Notes under the pieces: generated by a model
Told to the model about the DNA's origin: nothing
Databases searched by the model: none
What the model saw: only the letters and a program-made list of their open reading frames with translations
Shown here: one piece after another, positions 9,374 to 18,411 of the stretch
How the letters are laid out: every line of letters begins with the position of its first letter
Position numbering within the stretch: the first letter of the stretch is position 1
Made by a program: the position numbers and the translations under genes
DNA from: Nocardiopsis coralli
GTDB taxonomy: Bacteria > Actinomycetota > Actinomycetes > Streptosporangiales > Streptosporangiaceae
NCBI RefSeq assembly: GCF_014892575.1
Contig: NZ_JADBGI010000014.1
Location: forward strand, 1-64,000
Direction of reading: 5' to 3'
DNA length: 64,000 nucleotides

Positions 9374-9550
9374 CCCAAGAATGCACGGTGCGGGCCCCGC
9401 CGGTCATCGGGGCACGGCCCTGGCCGGCTCGTGGGGCAGGTCAGGGGTGGGGTCAGGGTCGTCCCCGATGCGTGCGGGGAAGCTGCTGGGCGACGATGGT
9501 TCCGGTACCTCCGCAGGAACGACGGTGCCGCCGCTGGAGAGAAGGACGAG

Positions 9551-10996
9551 ATGGCTGACGCTCCGAGGTCCGGGGTGCCCGAGGGCGGGGAGCCGCCGGG
9601 CGCGACCGGTCCGGCCCCCGGGCCCGCGCCGGAGCTGCGCAAGGGCGAGGACCGTGTGCTCACGGGTGTGTGCTCGGGCCTGGGCGCGTACACGGGTGTG
9701 GACCCGGTGGTGTGGCGTGCCGCGTTCGTGCTGACCGCGTTCGCGGGCGCGACGGGGGTGCTGCTCTACGTCGCCGCGTGGATGCTCATGCGCGACACCG
9801 GGGGCGGTCCCTCGACGCTGGAGCAGATGCTGAACAGGGCGTTCCCGTCCGCGGTGGTGCTGAAGCTGTTGGCGCTGGGTCTTGCGTTGGCGACGGCGAT
9901 GAGCCTGGTCGGCGGGTTCGGCTGGGGGACGATGGTCCTGGCGACCCCGCTCATCATCGGGCTGCTGTCGGCGCGCAACCGGGGGGTGGACCTGCGGTCG
10001 ACCTTCCTGGGGTTGCGCGGTGAGATGCGGCGTACGGAGCCGGCGCCGGCGGTGCCCGTTCCGGAGCCGACCCCCTCCTATTACAACCCGGCCCAGCCGT
10101 GGGCGTCGGCCTCTCCCGGGCCGGTCGACCTGGCGGTGGTCTCGGAACGTTCCTCGCAGGGCGTGGAGCCCGACCACGAGGAGGACGACGAGGACGACCC
10201 GGAGGACGACGACCACACGGGCGGTGCCGAAGAGGCGCAGTGCCCGAAGGGGTTCCCACTGGCCTCGAGCGTGTGGTGGGTGCTGGTCGCGACCGTCGTG
10301 CTCGCGCCGATGCTCTTCTTCGGGTGGGGTTCGGAGCTCTGGAGCGGGGACACCGCACGGCTGCTCATCGGGCCCGACACGGGGGTGTTCTTCGTCGCGG
10401 GGGCTCTCGCGTTCGTGGGGCTCCTGGCGATCGTGGGCACCTGGTGGGGCAACCCGTCCGGGCTGTGGTTCCTGGGGATCGTGCTGAGTCTGCTGGCCGC
10501 GACCGCCTCGGTGGCCGACCTGACGCGGATCGGTTCGGCCACCTGGGAGCCGCGCACCGTCGCCGAGCTGGAGGAGGGCGATCACCGGGTGACGTTGGGC
10601 AGCGGGGTCATGGACCTGCGGATGCTGCACGACCTGGAGCCGGGCGAGGAGGTCGACGTGCAGGTGTCGGTCAACGGCCACACCCAGCTGCACCTGCCCG
10701 AGCACGCGCGGGTGGAGCTGACCTCGTGGGTGGGGCTCGGCGGGATCCAGGAGGAAGGGACGGACGCCGGGCCCTCCGGTGCCGATGTGGACTTCCACCG
10801 CGTGTACGAACCGGTCGAGGAGGACGGTGAGGAGCGGGACGGCGAGGACGCCGAGCGCGACCCGGCCGAGGGTGAGGACGCCGACGCCGGCAGCGACGGT
10901 GAAGGTGGAGAAGAGGCCGGACCGCCGGTGATCAATCTGAGGACCGACTCCTACGTCGGGCACGTGGAGGTGGAGCATGGCCGCTCGGGGAACTGA
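9551..10996 (+). CDS. PspC-domain membrane protein with LiaF-like C-terminal part
   Basis: A 481-residue membrane protein. The PspC domain is at residues 30-85 (RVLTGVCSGLGAYTGVDPVV), membrane segments at about 105-140, an acidic stretch at 207-221 (EPDHEEDDEDD), three more membrane helices between 240 and 335, and a beta-rich C-terminal part (VTLGSGVMDLRML, VQVSVNGHTQLHL) resembling the LiaF/DUF2154-type domain. LiaF-like proteins hold envelope-stress kinases in check, so it may modulate the divergent PspC-kinase (inference). ATG 9551 is preceded by GAAGGACGAG. Its 3' end overlaps the next gene by 20 nt. Confidence 0.82.
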   Translation: MADAPRSGVPEGGEPPGATGPAPGPAPELRKGEDRVLTGVCSGLGAYTGVDPVVWRAAFVLTAFAGATGVLLYVAAWMLMRDTGGGPSTLEQMLNRAFPSAVVLKLLALGLALATAMSLVGGFGWGTMVLATPLIIGLLSARNRGVDLRSTFLGLRGEMRRTEPAPAVPVPEPTPSYYNPAQPWASASPGPVDLAVVSERSSQGVEPDHEEDDEDDPEDDDHTGGAEEAQCPKGFPLASSVWWVLVATVVLAPMLFFGWGSELWSGDTARLLIGPDTGVFFVAGALAFVGLLAIVGTWWGNPSGLWFLGIVLSLLAATASVADLTRIGSATWEPRTVAELEEGDHRVTLGSGVMDLRMLHDLEPGEEVDVQVSVNGHTQLHLPEHARVELTSWVGLGGIQEEGTDAGPSGADVDFHRVYEPVEEDGEERDGEDAERDPAEGEDADAGSDGEGGEEAGPPVINLRTDSYVGHVEVEHGRSGN

Positions 10997-11213
10997 CTGG
11001 GGGTCGATGGTCGCCGGCCTGCTGTTCGTGGGCCTGGCGGTCGCCTTCGTCCTGCGCGGGACCGGCGACTGGTCGTTCCCGGTGTGGTGGGTACTCCCCG
11101 CGCTCGCGGTGGGGTTGGCGCTGGCCGCGGTGGCCCGGCGGCTGTCGCGCAGGGCCCCGGCCGAGGAGACCGGGGGCACGGACCGGGAGCCGGGGCCGTC
11201 GCAGGAGGGCTGA
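10977..11213 (+). CDS. Small two-helix membrane protein
   Basis: A 78-residue protein with two predicted membrane helices (about 12-27 and 35-53) and a charged C-terminal tail. It belongs to no family I recognise. Its ATG lies inside the end of the PspC/LiaF-like gene (20-nt overlap), so the two are almost certainly co-translated. Co-occurrence suggests an accessory role at the membrane in the same stress system. Confidence 0.7.
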   Translation: MAARGTDWGSMVAGLLFVGLAVAFVLRGTGDWSFPVWWVLPALAVGLALAAVARRLSRRAPAEETGGTDREPGPSQEG

Positions 11214-11288
11214 CGCGGGGTCCGTGAGCGGATCCTGTTCCGGACCCCGATCCCCGGGCCCGGCCAGGACGTCCCGATGAGGGGCACG

Positions 11289-11334
11289 GACGGCCGTCGA
11301 GCGCATCGAAGAGGAGCGGCGCTCGGCGGCCGTC
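11289..11334. terminator. Long stem-loop between convergent genes
   Basis: Arms 11289-11304 (GACGGCCGTCGAGCGC) and 11319-11334 (GCGCTCGGCGGCCGTC) pair at 15 of 16 positions plus one wobble, with a 14-nt loop. A second stem GGGGTCCG/CGGACCCC lies at 11217-11248. They separate the small membrane protein gene (+) from ksgA (-). Confidence 0.65.
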
Positions 11335-11370
11335 GGCGTGTGTGCGGGGCCGGCGGGACGGGCCCTGCGT

Positions 11371-12249
11371 TCAGGAGGGGCGGTGCTCGGCGATGGCCGC
11401 GAACTGTTCGACGGTCAACGACTCGCCGCGCGCCCGCGGGTCGACGCCGGCGCCGCGCAGGGCCTCCTCGGCGGCGGGCGCGGACCCGGCCCACCCGGCC
11501 AGGGCGGCGCGCAGGGTCTTGCGGCGCTGGGCGAAGGCGGCGTCGACGACCGCGAAGACCTCCTCGCGGGTGGCGGAGGTCGTGGGCGCGGGACGGCGGA
11601 CCAGTTCCACCAGGCCGGAGTCGACGTTGGGGGCGGGCCAGAAGACGTTGCGTCCCACGGCGCCGGCACGCCGGGCGTCGGCGTACCAGGCGATCTTGGC
11701 CGAGGGCACCCCGTAGATGCGGCCGCCGGGCTCGGCGGTGATGCGGTCGGCGACCTCGGACTGCACCATGACGAGCACACGCCGGATGCCGGGCAGGAGC
11801 TCGAGCAGGTGGAGCAGGACCGGGACGGACACGTTGTAGGGCAGGTTCGCCACCAGGGCGGTGGGTTCCGGCCCGGGGAGCTCCTTCACGCGCATGGCGT
11901 CGGCCGGGACCACGGTGAGCCGGTCGGCGAGGTCCGGGGCGTGGTCGGCGACGGTGCCCGGGAGCGCCTCGGCCAGGGCGGGGTCGACCTCGATCGCGGT
12001 CACGTGGCGCACGTGCGGGAGGAGGGCGAGGGTGAGGGATCCGAGCCCGGGCCCGACCTCGACGACCACGTCCTCGTCGGTGACGCCGGCCACGCGGACG
12101 ATGCGGCGGACGGTGCCGTGGTCGATCACGAAGTTCTGGCCCAGGGTCTTGGTGGGCCGGACACCGAACCGTTCGGCGAGCTTGCGCACGTCGGCGGGCG
12201 TGAGCAGGCGGGAGCGGTCGGCGGGGTCGGGTTCGGGTGTCTGTGTCAC
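11371..12249 (-). CDS. rsmA: 16S rRNA (adenine1518/1519-N6)-dimethyltransferase
   Basis: A 292-residue SAM-dependent methyltransferase (RsmA/KsgA) that dimethylates two adjacent adenines near the 3' end of 16S rRNA during 30S maturation. Motifs are LGQNFV (36-41), the SAM loop VEVGPGLGS (63-71), the acidic EVDP and the catalytic NLPYN (135-139). The GTG at 12249 lies after a GGGGG run and gives a family-length protein. The open frame runs to 12462, but that part is arginine-rich shadow sequence. It lies just downstream of the rpf gene, matching the conserved actinobacterial rpfB-ksgA order. ispE, often next, is absent here. Confidence 0.95.
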   Translation of the reverse strand: MTQTPEPDPADRSRLLTPADVRKLAERFGVRPTKTLGQNFVIDHGTVRRIVRVAGVTDEDVVVEVGPGLGSLTLALLPHVRHVTAIEVDPALAEALPGTVADHAPDLADRLTVVPADAMRVKELPGPEPTALVANLPYNVSVPVLLHLLELLPGIRRVLVMVQSEVADRITAEPGGRIYGVPSAKIAWYADARRAGAVGRNVFWPAPNVDSGLVELVRRPAPTTSATREEVFAVVDAAFAQRRKTLRAALAGWAGSAPAAEEALRGAGVDPRARGESLTVEQFAAIAEHRPS

Positions 12250-12403
12250 CCCCACATCTTGCCATCCCCGCAGGACCGGACCCGGAGCGCACGGCTCCCC
12301 GTCCCCCGAGCGCGGTACTGGCCCCACGCGCACACGCGCGTGCACCCGTCGCACGCGCGAGAACCGACCGGAGACAGGTCGTGCTCCGCGTGCACACACG
12401 AAC

Positions 12404-12430
12404 GCAGGGCCCACCGGAGGCAGGCCCTGC
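12404..12430 (-). terminator. Hairpin after rpf gene
   Basis: GCAGGGCC (12404-12411) and GGCCCTGC (12423-12430) form an 8-bp stem, 39 nt past the rpf stop and upstream of ksgA. It may partly separate the two genes' transcription. Confidence 0.5.
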
Positions 12431-12468
12431 GCCATGGACCGAAGGGTGCCGGGGCCCGGCACCGGGGG

Positions 12469-13641
12469 TCACTCGTGGAGGTGGACCCCGCAGGTCGGCC
12501 ACTGGCTCTGCCAGTCGCCGCCGACGTCGTTGTAGAGCTGCTGGGCGCGCTGGGTCTGCTCGTCCGGGCTGGCGTCGGAGGGCAGGCCGGTGCCGCCCAC
12601 GGACTGCCAGGTGTCCTCGCTGAACTGGTAGAGCCCGTAGTAACCGCCCGCGGAGTTCACGGCGTTCGGGTCCCCGCCGGACTCGCAGTCGGCGAGCCCG
12701 GCCCAGTTGAGGTCGGCCGCGTCGCCGCCGCCCTCGGGCTCGGAACCCTCTTCCTCTTGCTCCTGGGTGCCGACCTTGACGAGGCCGTCGACGGGTTCGG
12801 TGACGACCTCCTCGTCGAGCTCGTACTCGCGCTCCTGGCCGTGGTGGAGGATCGTCGCGGTGGTGACCTCCTTGACGCCGTCCTCGGCCTCGGTCACGAC
12901 CTCGCGCTCACCCTCGGGTAGGTCGGGGTCCTCCTCCTCTTCCTCCTCGGCCTCGATCGGGACCTCCTCGACGACCGGCTCGTCCAGCACGGGCGTGATG
13001 GAGACGGAGGTCTCGGGGGTCACGGGTTCGTCGAGCCCGGGGCGGACGATGTCGTGCTCGCCCACCTCCACGTCCGCGGCGTCGAGCACGTCCTGGACGG
13101 TCTCCCCCGTGGTCCGGGTCTCGGTGCGCACGGTGTCGTACATGACGACCATCCGCGGCGCCTGCTCGGCGGTCACCTCCAGGCCGTCCTCGGGGATCTC
13201 GGTGTCGGGGTCCTCCGACATGTCGACGCCCTCGAGGTCGAGGCCGAGCTGCGGCAGACCCTCCTCCAGGGTGGCCGCGTGCACGCCGCCGGAGACCTCG
13301 CGGCCGTCGAGCTCGACGGTCAGGTCGCGCGGGGACCGCACGACCACGTGGTCACCGGAGGCGACCTCGGTGTCGAGCGAGGGCGCGACGGCGTCGTCAT
13401 CGTCGAGGGTGACGTCGGCGGCGTCAAGCACGTCCTGGACGGTGCCGCCGCCGAGGGTGCGCACGGACTGCTGGTCACCGTCGTTGTCGAGGGTGACGCC
13501 GTCGTCCATGGCGTAGGCGGTCCCGCCGCCCACGGCGACCAGGGCCAGGGCGGCGCCTCCGGCGATGAGGATCGCGGGTTTGAGGCGGCGTTCGCGGCTC
13601 GCGTTGGCGCGGCGGCGCCTGGGGGTACGGGTTCCGGACAT
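12469..13641 (-). CDS. rpfB: Resuscitation-promoting factor, RpfB type
   Basis: A 390-residue secreted or anchored cell-wall muralytic protein. Order of parts: basic N-terminus, one membrane/signal helix (22-44, ending in AYAMDDG), three DUF348 ubiquitin-like repeats (about 48-250), a G5 domain interrupted by a very acidic loop (EAEEEEEEDPD), and a C-terminal transglycosylase-like domain beginning at about 311 (LNWAGLADCESGGDPNAVN) with the catalytic Glu at residue 320. Such proteins cleave peptidoglycan to reactivate dormant cells. ATG 13641 gives a normal N-terminus. A longer frame to 13731 has no support. I looked for a c-di-AMP riboswitch upstream and saw none. Confidence 0.92.
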   Translation of the reverse strand: MSGTRTPRRRRANASRERRLKPAILIAGGAALALVAVGGGTAYAMDDGVTLDNDGDQQSVRTLGGGTVQDVLDAADVTLDDDDAVAPSLDTEVASGDHVVVRSPRDLTVELDGREVSGGVHAATLEEGLPQLGLDLEGVDMSEDPDTEIPEDGLEVTAEQAPRMVVMYDTVRTETRTTGETVQDVLDAADVEVGEHDIVRPGLDEPVTPETSVSITPVLDEPVVEEVPIEAEEEEEEDPDLPEGEREVVTEAEDGVKEVTTATILHHGQEREYELDEEVVTEPVDGLVKVGTQEQEEEGSEPEGGGDAADLNWAGLADCESGGDPNAVNSAGGYYGLYQFSEDTWQSVGGTGLPSDASPDEQTQRAQQLYNDVGGDWQSQWPTCGVHLHE

Positions 13642-13931
13642 GACGGGAGGTGCCCTTCCGAGGGACTGGGGTGTCAGACAGTGTCGGGCGCGGGTGGAGG
13701 CCCCACTGCTGCTGCACATTAACACCCCCACCGAAACAGATTGCGGACTTGGCCGAAACCCGGGAACGGGATGTGCGCTTCGCCCCGTTCACCCCTTCGG
13801 GCAGGTCCGGGGCCCGCTCCCCCACCACGGAGGGCCCACCCGCGTCGGCCCCGACGAGGGGTCGGCGTGACGCGGGCCACTCCCACCCGGCACAATGAAA
13901 CCGAATCTCGTTCTACTCAAGGAGAGCGCCA

Positions 13932-15038
13932 ATGGGCACGGGCCCCCTGCACGGAATCCGCGTCGTCGAGTTCACCGGGATCGGCCCCGCACCCATGGCC
14001 GGGATGCTCCTGGCCGACCTGGGTGCGAGCGTCATCCGCCTCGACCGCCCCGCGGCCGCCGACGCCATGAACGACGGCGCGCCCGGACCCCACATGAGCG
14101 AGGGGCGCACCGTCATGGCCGCCGACCTCAAGTCCGAGGAGGGCATGGAACTCGCCCGCGACCTCGTCTCCCGCGCCGACGTCCTCCTCGAGGGGTTCCG
14201 GCCCGGGGTCATGGAACGCCGCGGACTGGGCCCCGAGGACGCCCTCGAACTCAACCCGCGCCTGGTCTACGCACGTGTGACCGGCTGGGGTCAGGACGGC
14301 CCGCTCGCCCACACCGCCGGCCACGACATGAACTACGTGTCCCTCAACGGCGCCCTCCACTCGATCGGCCGCGCCGGCGAGGCCCCGGTGCCCCCGATCA
14401 ACCTGCTGGGCGACTTCGCGGGCGGGACCATGTTCGTGGTCACCGGCGTGCTCAGCGCCCTCGTGGAACGTCAGACCTCCGGGCGCGGGCAGGTCGTGGA
14501 CGCCGCCATGGTCGACGGCAGTTCGCTCCTGCTCTCGATGATGCTCGAGGACCGCCACCGGGGCGGCTGGAGCGACGAGCGCGGTACGAACTACCTCGAC
14601 ACCGGCGCCCCCTGGTACGACGTCTACGAGTGCGCCGACGGCCGCCACGTGTCGGTGGGCTGCATCGAGCCGCAGTTCTACGCCGCGTTCCTTGAGGGCA
14701 CCGGGCTCGCCGGCGAGGACCTGCCCGGCCAGTGGGACCGCGAGTCCTGGCCGGCCCTGCGCGCCCGGTTCGCCGAGGTCCTGCGCACGCGCACCCGCGA
14801 CGAGTGGGCGGAGGTCTTCGACGGCACCGACGCCTGTGTGATGCCGGTCCTCTCCCCCGGCGAGGCCCCCGACCACCCGCACGTGGCGGCCCGCGGCAGC
14901 CTCACCCGCGGGGAGGACGGCAGGATCGTCCCCGGCCCCGCGCCCCGGTTCGACCGCACGCCCGGGCAGGTCACGCGGGCCACGCCTCAGCCCGACACCT
15001 CCCGGGTCCTGAAGGAATGGGGCATCGACGGGGCCTGA
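13932..15038 (+). CDS. CaiB/BaiF-family CoA transferase (alpha-methylacyl-CoA racemase-like)
   Basis: A 368-residue class III CoA transferase/racemase. The start (GIRVVEFTGIGPAPMAGMLLADLGA) and the segment RGQVVDAAMVDG are typical of the alpha-methylacyl-CoA racemase branch, which inverts the 2-methyl centre of branched acyl-CoAs before beta-oxidation. The longer transferase branch cannot be excluded. ATG 13932 has AAGGAG about 8 nt upstream. It is divergent from rpf and followed 111 nt later by the large membrane protein. Context gives no pathway. Confidence 0.88.
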   Translation: MGTGPLHGIRVVEFTGIGPAPMAGMLLADLGASVIRLDRPAAADAMNDGAPGPHMSEGRTVMAADLKSEEGMELARDLVSRADVLLEGFRPGVMERRGLGPEDALELNPRLVYARVTGWGQDGPLAHTAGHDMNYVSLNGALHSIGRAGEAPVPPINLLGDFAGGTMFVVTGVLSALVERQTSGRGQVVDAAMVDGSSLLLSMMLEDRHRGGWSDERGTNYLDTGAPWYDVYECADGRHVSVGCIEPQFYAAFLEGTGLAGEDLPGQWDRESWPALRARFAEVLRTRTRDEWAEVFDGTDACVMPVLSPGEAPDHPHVAARGSLTRGEDGRIVPGPAPRFDRTPGQVTRATPQPDTSRVLKEWGIDGA

Positions 15039-15066
15039 ATCGACCCGGTCTGATCGGCCCGGCCCC

Positions 15067-15141
15067 GAAAACGCCGCTTTCCCCCGTACGAGGGGGCCCG
15101 ATCACTATCGTGAGCCGCTGAAAACGCCGCGCACGAGGGGG
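15067..15141 (+). promoter_or_regulatory. Repeated leader motif ahead of the 761-aa membrane protein
   Basis: GAAAACGCCGC occurs at 15067-15077 and 15120-15130, each followed by ACGAGGGGG (15088-15096 and 15133-15141). Between the copies lies the short inverted repeat TCACTATCGTGA (15102-15113). The second ACGAGGGGG also serves as the ribosome site of the gene at 15150. This looks like a duplicated leader or operator. No regulator is known. Confidence 0.4.
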
Positions 15142-15149
15142 TCAGGGCC

Positions 15150-17435
15150 ATGTCGGAGGGGCGACGGACCACGGCGGGGACGGTCGGCCCGCGGGCCGTG
15201 CGCCCCCTCCTGCTGCTGTTGTCGGCGCTGCTGCTCCTGGGCGCGGCCCCGGCGGCAGCGGCGCCGTCCGAGCCGGCCCCGGACCCCGACGCCACCGCCA
15301 CCCGCGAGGGTCCGGTGGTGATCGTGGGGGTCCCGGGTCTGCTGTGGTCCGACGTCTCCCCCGACACCACCCCGCACCTGTGGGAGATGGCGGGCGAGGC
15401 CTCCATCGGCAACGTCTCCATCCGCAGCGCGACCTCCCGGACCTGCCCCACCGACGGGTGGCTGACCGTCTCGGCCGGGCAGCGCGCGGTCGCCAAACGC
15501 GCTGAGTTCACCGTGTGCGAGCCGGCGCCCACCCCGCGGAGCAGCGGGTCCGGCGCGTTCGTGCCCGGCTTCGACACGTTCATGGCCGACAACCGGGACT
15601 CGGAGTTCGCCGCCCCCGTCGGCCTCCTGGGGCAGAGCGTGCGCGAGGCCGGCGGCACGACCCTGGCGGTGGGCCCGGGCGCCGCCCTGGGCGCGGCCGA
15701 CGGCCGGGGACACGTCGACCACTACCTGTCCGACCCGGCCGACCTGACCGCCGACCGCCTCGACGGGGTCTCCCTGGCCGCGGTGGAACTGGCCGAGCTC
15801 ACCAGCCTCCACCCGGACCCCGCCCGGGCCTCCGCCGTCTCCGAGGGCGCCGAGCCCGCCGAACCCGATCGCGACGAGGTACCCGAGCGCGACCGCGAGG
15901 AAGCGCTGCGGGTCGTCGACGACCGGATGCGCGCGCTCCTGGACGTGCTGCCCGAGGGCTCGGCCCTGAACGTGGTCGGGGTGTCCATGGACACCGGACC
16001 GTCCGAGCTCACCGTCGGCATGAGCGCCGAGACCACCGCCGAGGGCCTGAACGGCGACGCCGGATACCTGGCCTCGGAGTCCACGCGCCGCCCCGGGCTG
16101 GTGGTGCTGACCGACACCACGCCCTCGGCCCTGGCCGAGCTCGGCCTGCAGCAGACCGCGCCGACCAGCGGGCGCGCCTGGCACACGACCGAACGCCCCG
16201 ACACCACGGGGGGCGCGGTCGGGGAGCTCGAGGACTTCAACACCGCGGCCGTGGTCGTGGGCGCCGCCGTCCCCGGGTTCTTCACCGGGCTGGTCGCGTT
16301 CCAGCTGCTCACCTACGCCGCGGCCGCCTTCGCGCTCAGCCGGTTCTCGGGCCGGCGCCCCGGCGAGCGCGGCAAACGCGCGCTGGTGCTGTCGGTGACC
16401 CGGGTCGTGGCGCTTGCGGCCGCGGCGTTCCCGGTGGCGAGTTACCTGGCCAACCTGGTCCCGTGGTGGGCCTCGGCGACACCCCTGGCGGCGCTGCTGG
16501 TGTGTGTACTGGCGGCGGACGCGCTCGTGGTGGGCGCGGCGCTGCTGGGGCCGTGGCGGCACAGCGTCCTCGGCCCGATGACGGTGGTGGCCGGGTCGAC
16601 CGCCGCGGTGCTGCTGATCGACATCTGCCTGGGCGCGAACCTGCAGATGAACTCGCCGGTGGGGTACTCCCCGATCGTCGCGGGACGGTTCTACGGGATC
16701 GGCAACATCGCCTTCGCGGCCTTCGCGACCGGGATGCTCATGGCGGTCGCCGGGATCGCGCACGAGCTGATCCGCAGAGGCATGCGCACGCTCGCTGTGT
16801 GGGTCGGCCTGGCCGTGGGGGCCACCTCGGTGGCCGTCATCGGCTGGCCGGGGCTGGGCACCGACTTCGGAGGGGTGATCGCGCTCGTCCCGGGTGTGGC
16901 GGTCACGGTCATGATGATCGCCGGGGCGCGCATCACCGTGCCGCGGGTGGCCGGCGCGGTGGCGCTCGCGCTGGGTTCGATCGCCCTGCTGGCCTGGTGG
17001 GACCTCCTGCGTCCGGTGAACGAGCGCAGCCACTTCGGGGCGTTCGCGGCGCAGGTGGCGGACGGGGACGCGGTCACGGTGCTCACCCGCAAGCTCACCT
17101 CGATGCTGGGCACGCTCGGCAACTGGCAGCTGACCCTGCTGGCCGGGTGTGCGCTGGTCTTCCTGTTCCTGGTGCTCCGGCGGCCCACGAACTGGCGTAT
17201 AGGCGCACTGCAGCGGGCCTACGAGGACGCGCCGATGCTCCGGGCGGGGCTCACGGGTTCGCTCGTGTGTGCCCTGGTGGGGTTCGCGGCCAACGACTCG
17301 GGTGTGGCCATCCCGGCGATCGCGTTGACGGTGGCGGTCCCGCTGACGCTGTCGGCGTGTGTGTGGGCGCTGCAGGGGCGCGAGGAGGAGGCCGCCGAGG
17401 GTTCCGTTCCGATCGCCGACACGACACGGGCATGA
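15150..17435 (+). CDS. Exported/multi-pass membrane protein of unknown function
   Basis: A 761-residue protein. A signal-type helix (about 18-40, ending AAPAAAAPSE) is followed by an extracytoplasmic domain (about 40-365) that starts VVIVGVPGLLWSDVSPDTTP and contains TPHLWEMAG, which recalls the alkaline-phosphatase superfamily fold. The C-terminal half (about 370-745) has roughly ten membrane helices. I do not recognise a named family and would call it a conserved actinobacterial membrane protein. The ATG has GAGGGGG 8 nt upstream. It stands alone between the CaiB gene and a long non-coding interval. Confidence 0.8.
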   Translation: MSEGRRTTAGTVGPRAVRPLLLLLSALLLLGAAPAAAAPSEPAPDPDATATREGPVVIVGVPGLLWSDVSPDTTPHLWEMAGEASIGNVSIRSATSRTCPTDGWLTVSAGQRAVAKRAEFTVCEPAPTPRSSGSGAFVPGFDTFMADNRDSEFAAPVGLLGQSVREAGGTTLAVGPGAALGAADGRGHVDHYLSDPADLTADRLDGVSLAAVELAELTSLHPDPARASAVSEGAEPAEPDRDEVPERDREEALRVVDDRMRALLDVLPEGSALNVVGVSMDTGPSELTVGMSAETTAEGLNGDAGYLASESTRRPGLVVLTDTTPSALAELGLQQTAPTSGRAWHTTERPDTTGGAVGELEDFNTAAVVVGAAVPGFFTGLVAFQLLTYAAAAFALSRFSGRRPGERGKRALVLSVTRVVALAAAAFPVASYLANLVPWWASATPLAALLVCVLAADALVVGAALLGPWRHSVLGPMTVVAGSTAAVLLIDICLGANLQMNSPVGYSPIVAGRFYGIGNIAFAAFATGMLMAVAGIAHELIRRGMRTLAVWVGLAVGATSVAVIGWPGLGTDFGGVIALVPGVAVTVMMIAGARITVPRVAGAVALALGSIALLAWWDLLRPVNERSHFGAFAAQVADGDAVTVLTRKLTSMLGTLGNWQLTLLAGCALVFLFLVLRRPTNWRIGALQRAYEDAPMLRAGLTGSLVCALVGFAANDSGVAIPAIALTVAVPLTLSACVWALQGREEEAAEGSVPIADTTRA

Positions 17436-18000
17436 ACGACGTCACACCGAGTAGGGCACGGAGAAACGCGCGAGCACGACCATGCGTCACTCACGTCACG
17501 AAACGGCCACAGGGCTGTGGTACAGTCCGGGGCTGGACGGCCCTCTTGGCGACAAGCAAGGTACCCAGTACCATCCGAGAGCGGCCGATGACCCACCATC
17601 CCCGGATCCCGCACGGAACGGCCCCCGCCGTCCGTTCGGAACCTCCATCTGGCCGTGGAAGGGGAATGCCCGCCCCCACGGGAGGGTTCTGGGTTCTGAA
17701 AGAGGCAGCGAGCCGACCGGCCCCGCGCACACCGCGGACCGACCGCCCGCCCGGACCCCGGCGGAACTTCCGCCGGAGATCGATCGTTCGACGAGCAGCC
17801 GTGCTTTCCCAGACAGACCAGGAGACGACAGCGTTCCGTCCCCGACCCCGGCCCGGGGCACCACGCGAGGAACCAGATGAACCGACAGCTTGGCCTTCCC
17901 GGTAACACTCCGAAAGCAGTGGCCGACACGAACACCTGGAACGGTGTTCTCCCGGCCGCGTCGACCCATCGGGCACGTCCCGAACTCGCCGGAGTCGCAA
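17436..18000. other. Non-coding interval before the STAS gene
   Basis: No convincing gene is present. It holds a perfect 5-bp inverted repeat GGTAC...GTACC at 17560-17572 and a TACAGT hexamer at 17521-17526 that could be a -10 box. ATG 17877, with GCGAGGAA upstream, is an in-frame alternative start for the STAS gene; the 41 extra residues do not resemble the family. Confidence 0.5.
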
Positions 18001-18353
18001 TGCCCGACCTGACCATCTCCTCCACCCTGCATTCGGCCGGGCGTGTCCTGGCGCTGAACGGGGAGATCGACATGGCCACCGAGAACCGCTTCCAGGAGGC
18101 GGTCACCGAAGCTCTGACGACCCAGCCGCACGGCCGGGTCGTGCTCGACTGCACGGAGCTGCGGTTCATCGACTCCAGCGGCCTGCGGGTCCTCATCCGG
18201 GCGCACAAGACCGCCAAGGAGCAGCAGGCGCTCCTGGCCGTGGCCGCGCCCGTCCACCGGGTGATGCAGACGCTGCGCGTGACCTCGCTGGACACCCGCA
18301 TCCCGGTCTTCGGCACCGTGACCGAGGCGCTCACGGCCCCCAACTCCCAGTAG
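18001..18353 (+). CDS. STAS-domain anti-sigma factor antagonist
   Basis: A 117-residue SpoIIAA/RsbV/BldG-type protein. The STAS fold carries the canonical phosphorylation loop FIDSSGLRVL, so it should be phosphorylated by an HATPase anti-sigma kinase and, when dephosphorylated, release a sigma factor. ATG 18001 has CCGGAG about 8 nt upstream and gives the usual 110-120 residue length. An upstream ATG at 17877 also has a fair site and would add an unstructured extension. No cognate anti-sigma gene is adjacent, but candidate partners are encoded near 36 and 45 kb. Confidence 0.88.
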
Positions 18354-18375
18354 GGCCCCGCCGGCACAGGACGGA

Positions 18376-18401
18376 CGGCCGGCCCGGTACCCCACCGGCC
18401 G
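18376..18401. terminator. Hairpin between convergent STAS and metalloprotease genes
   Basis: CGGCCGG (18376-18382) pairs with CCGGCCG (18395-18401) around a 12-nt loop. It lies 22 nt after the STAS stop and 10 nt from the end of the opposing gene. Confidence 0.5.
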
Positions 18402-18411
18402 CCCGGCACCG

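Noticed and set aside
13642..13931. Possible c-di-AMP riboswitch upstream of the rpf gene, as often found in actinobacteria
   Set aside because: I could not find the conserved ydaO core elements on the minus strand.
17491..18000. Minus-strand ORF opposite the STAS leader
   Set aside because: Arginine/glycine-rich shadow translation with no recognisable domain and no ribosome site.
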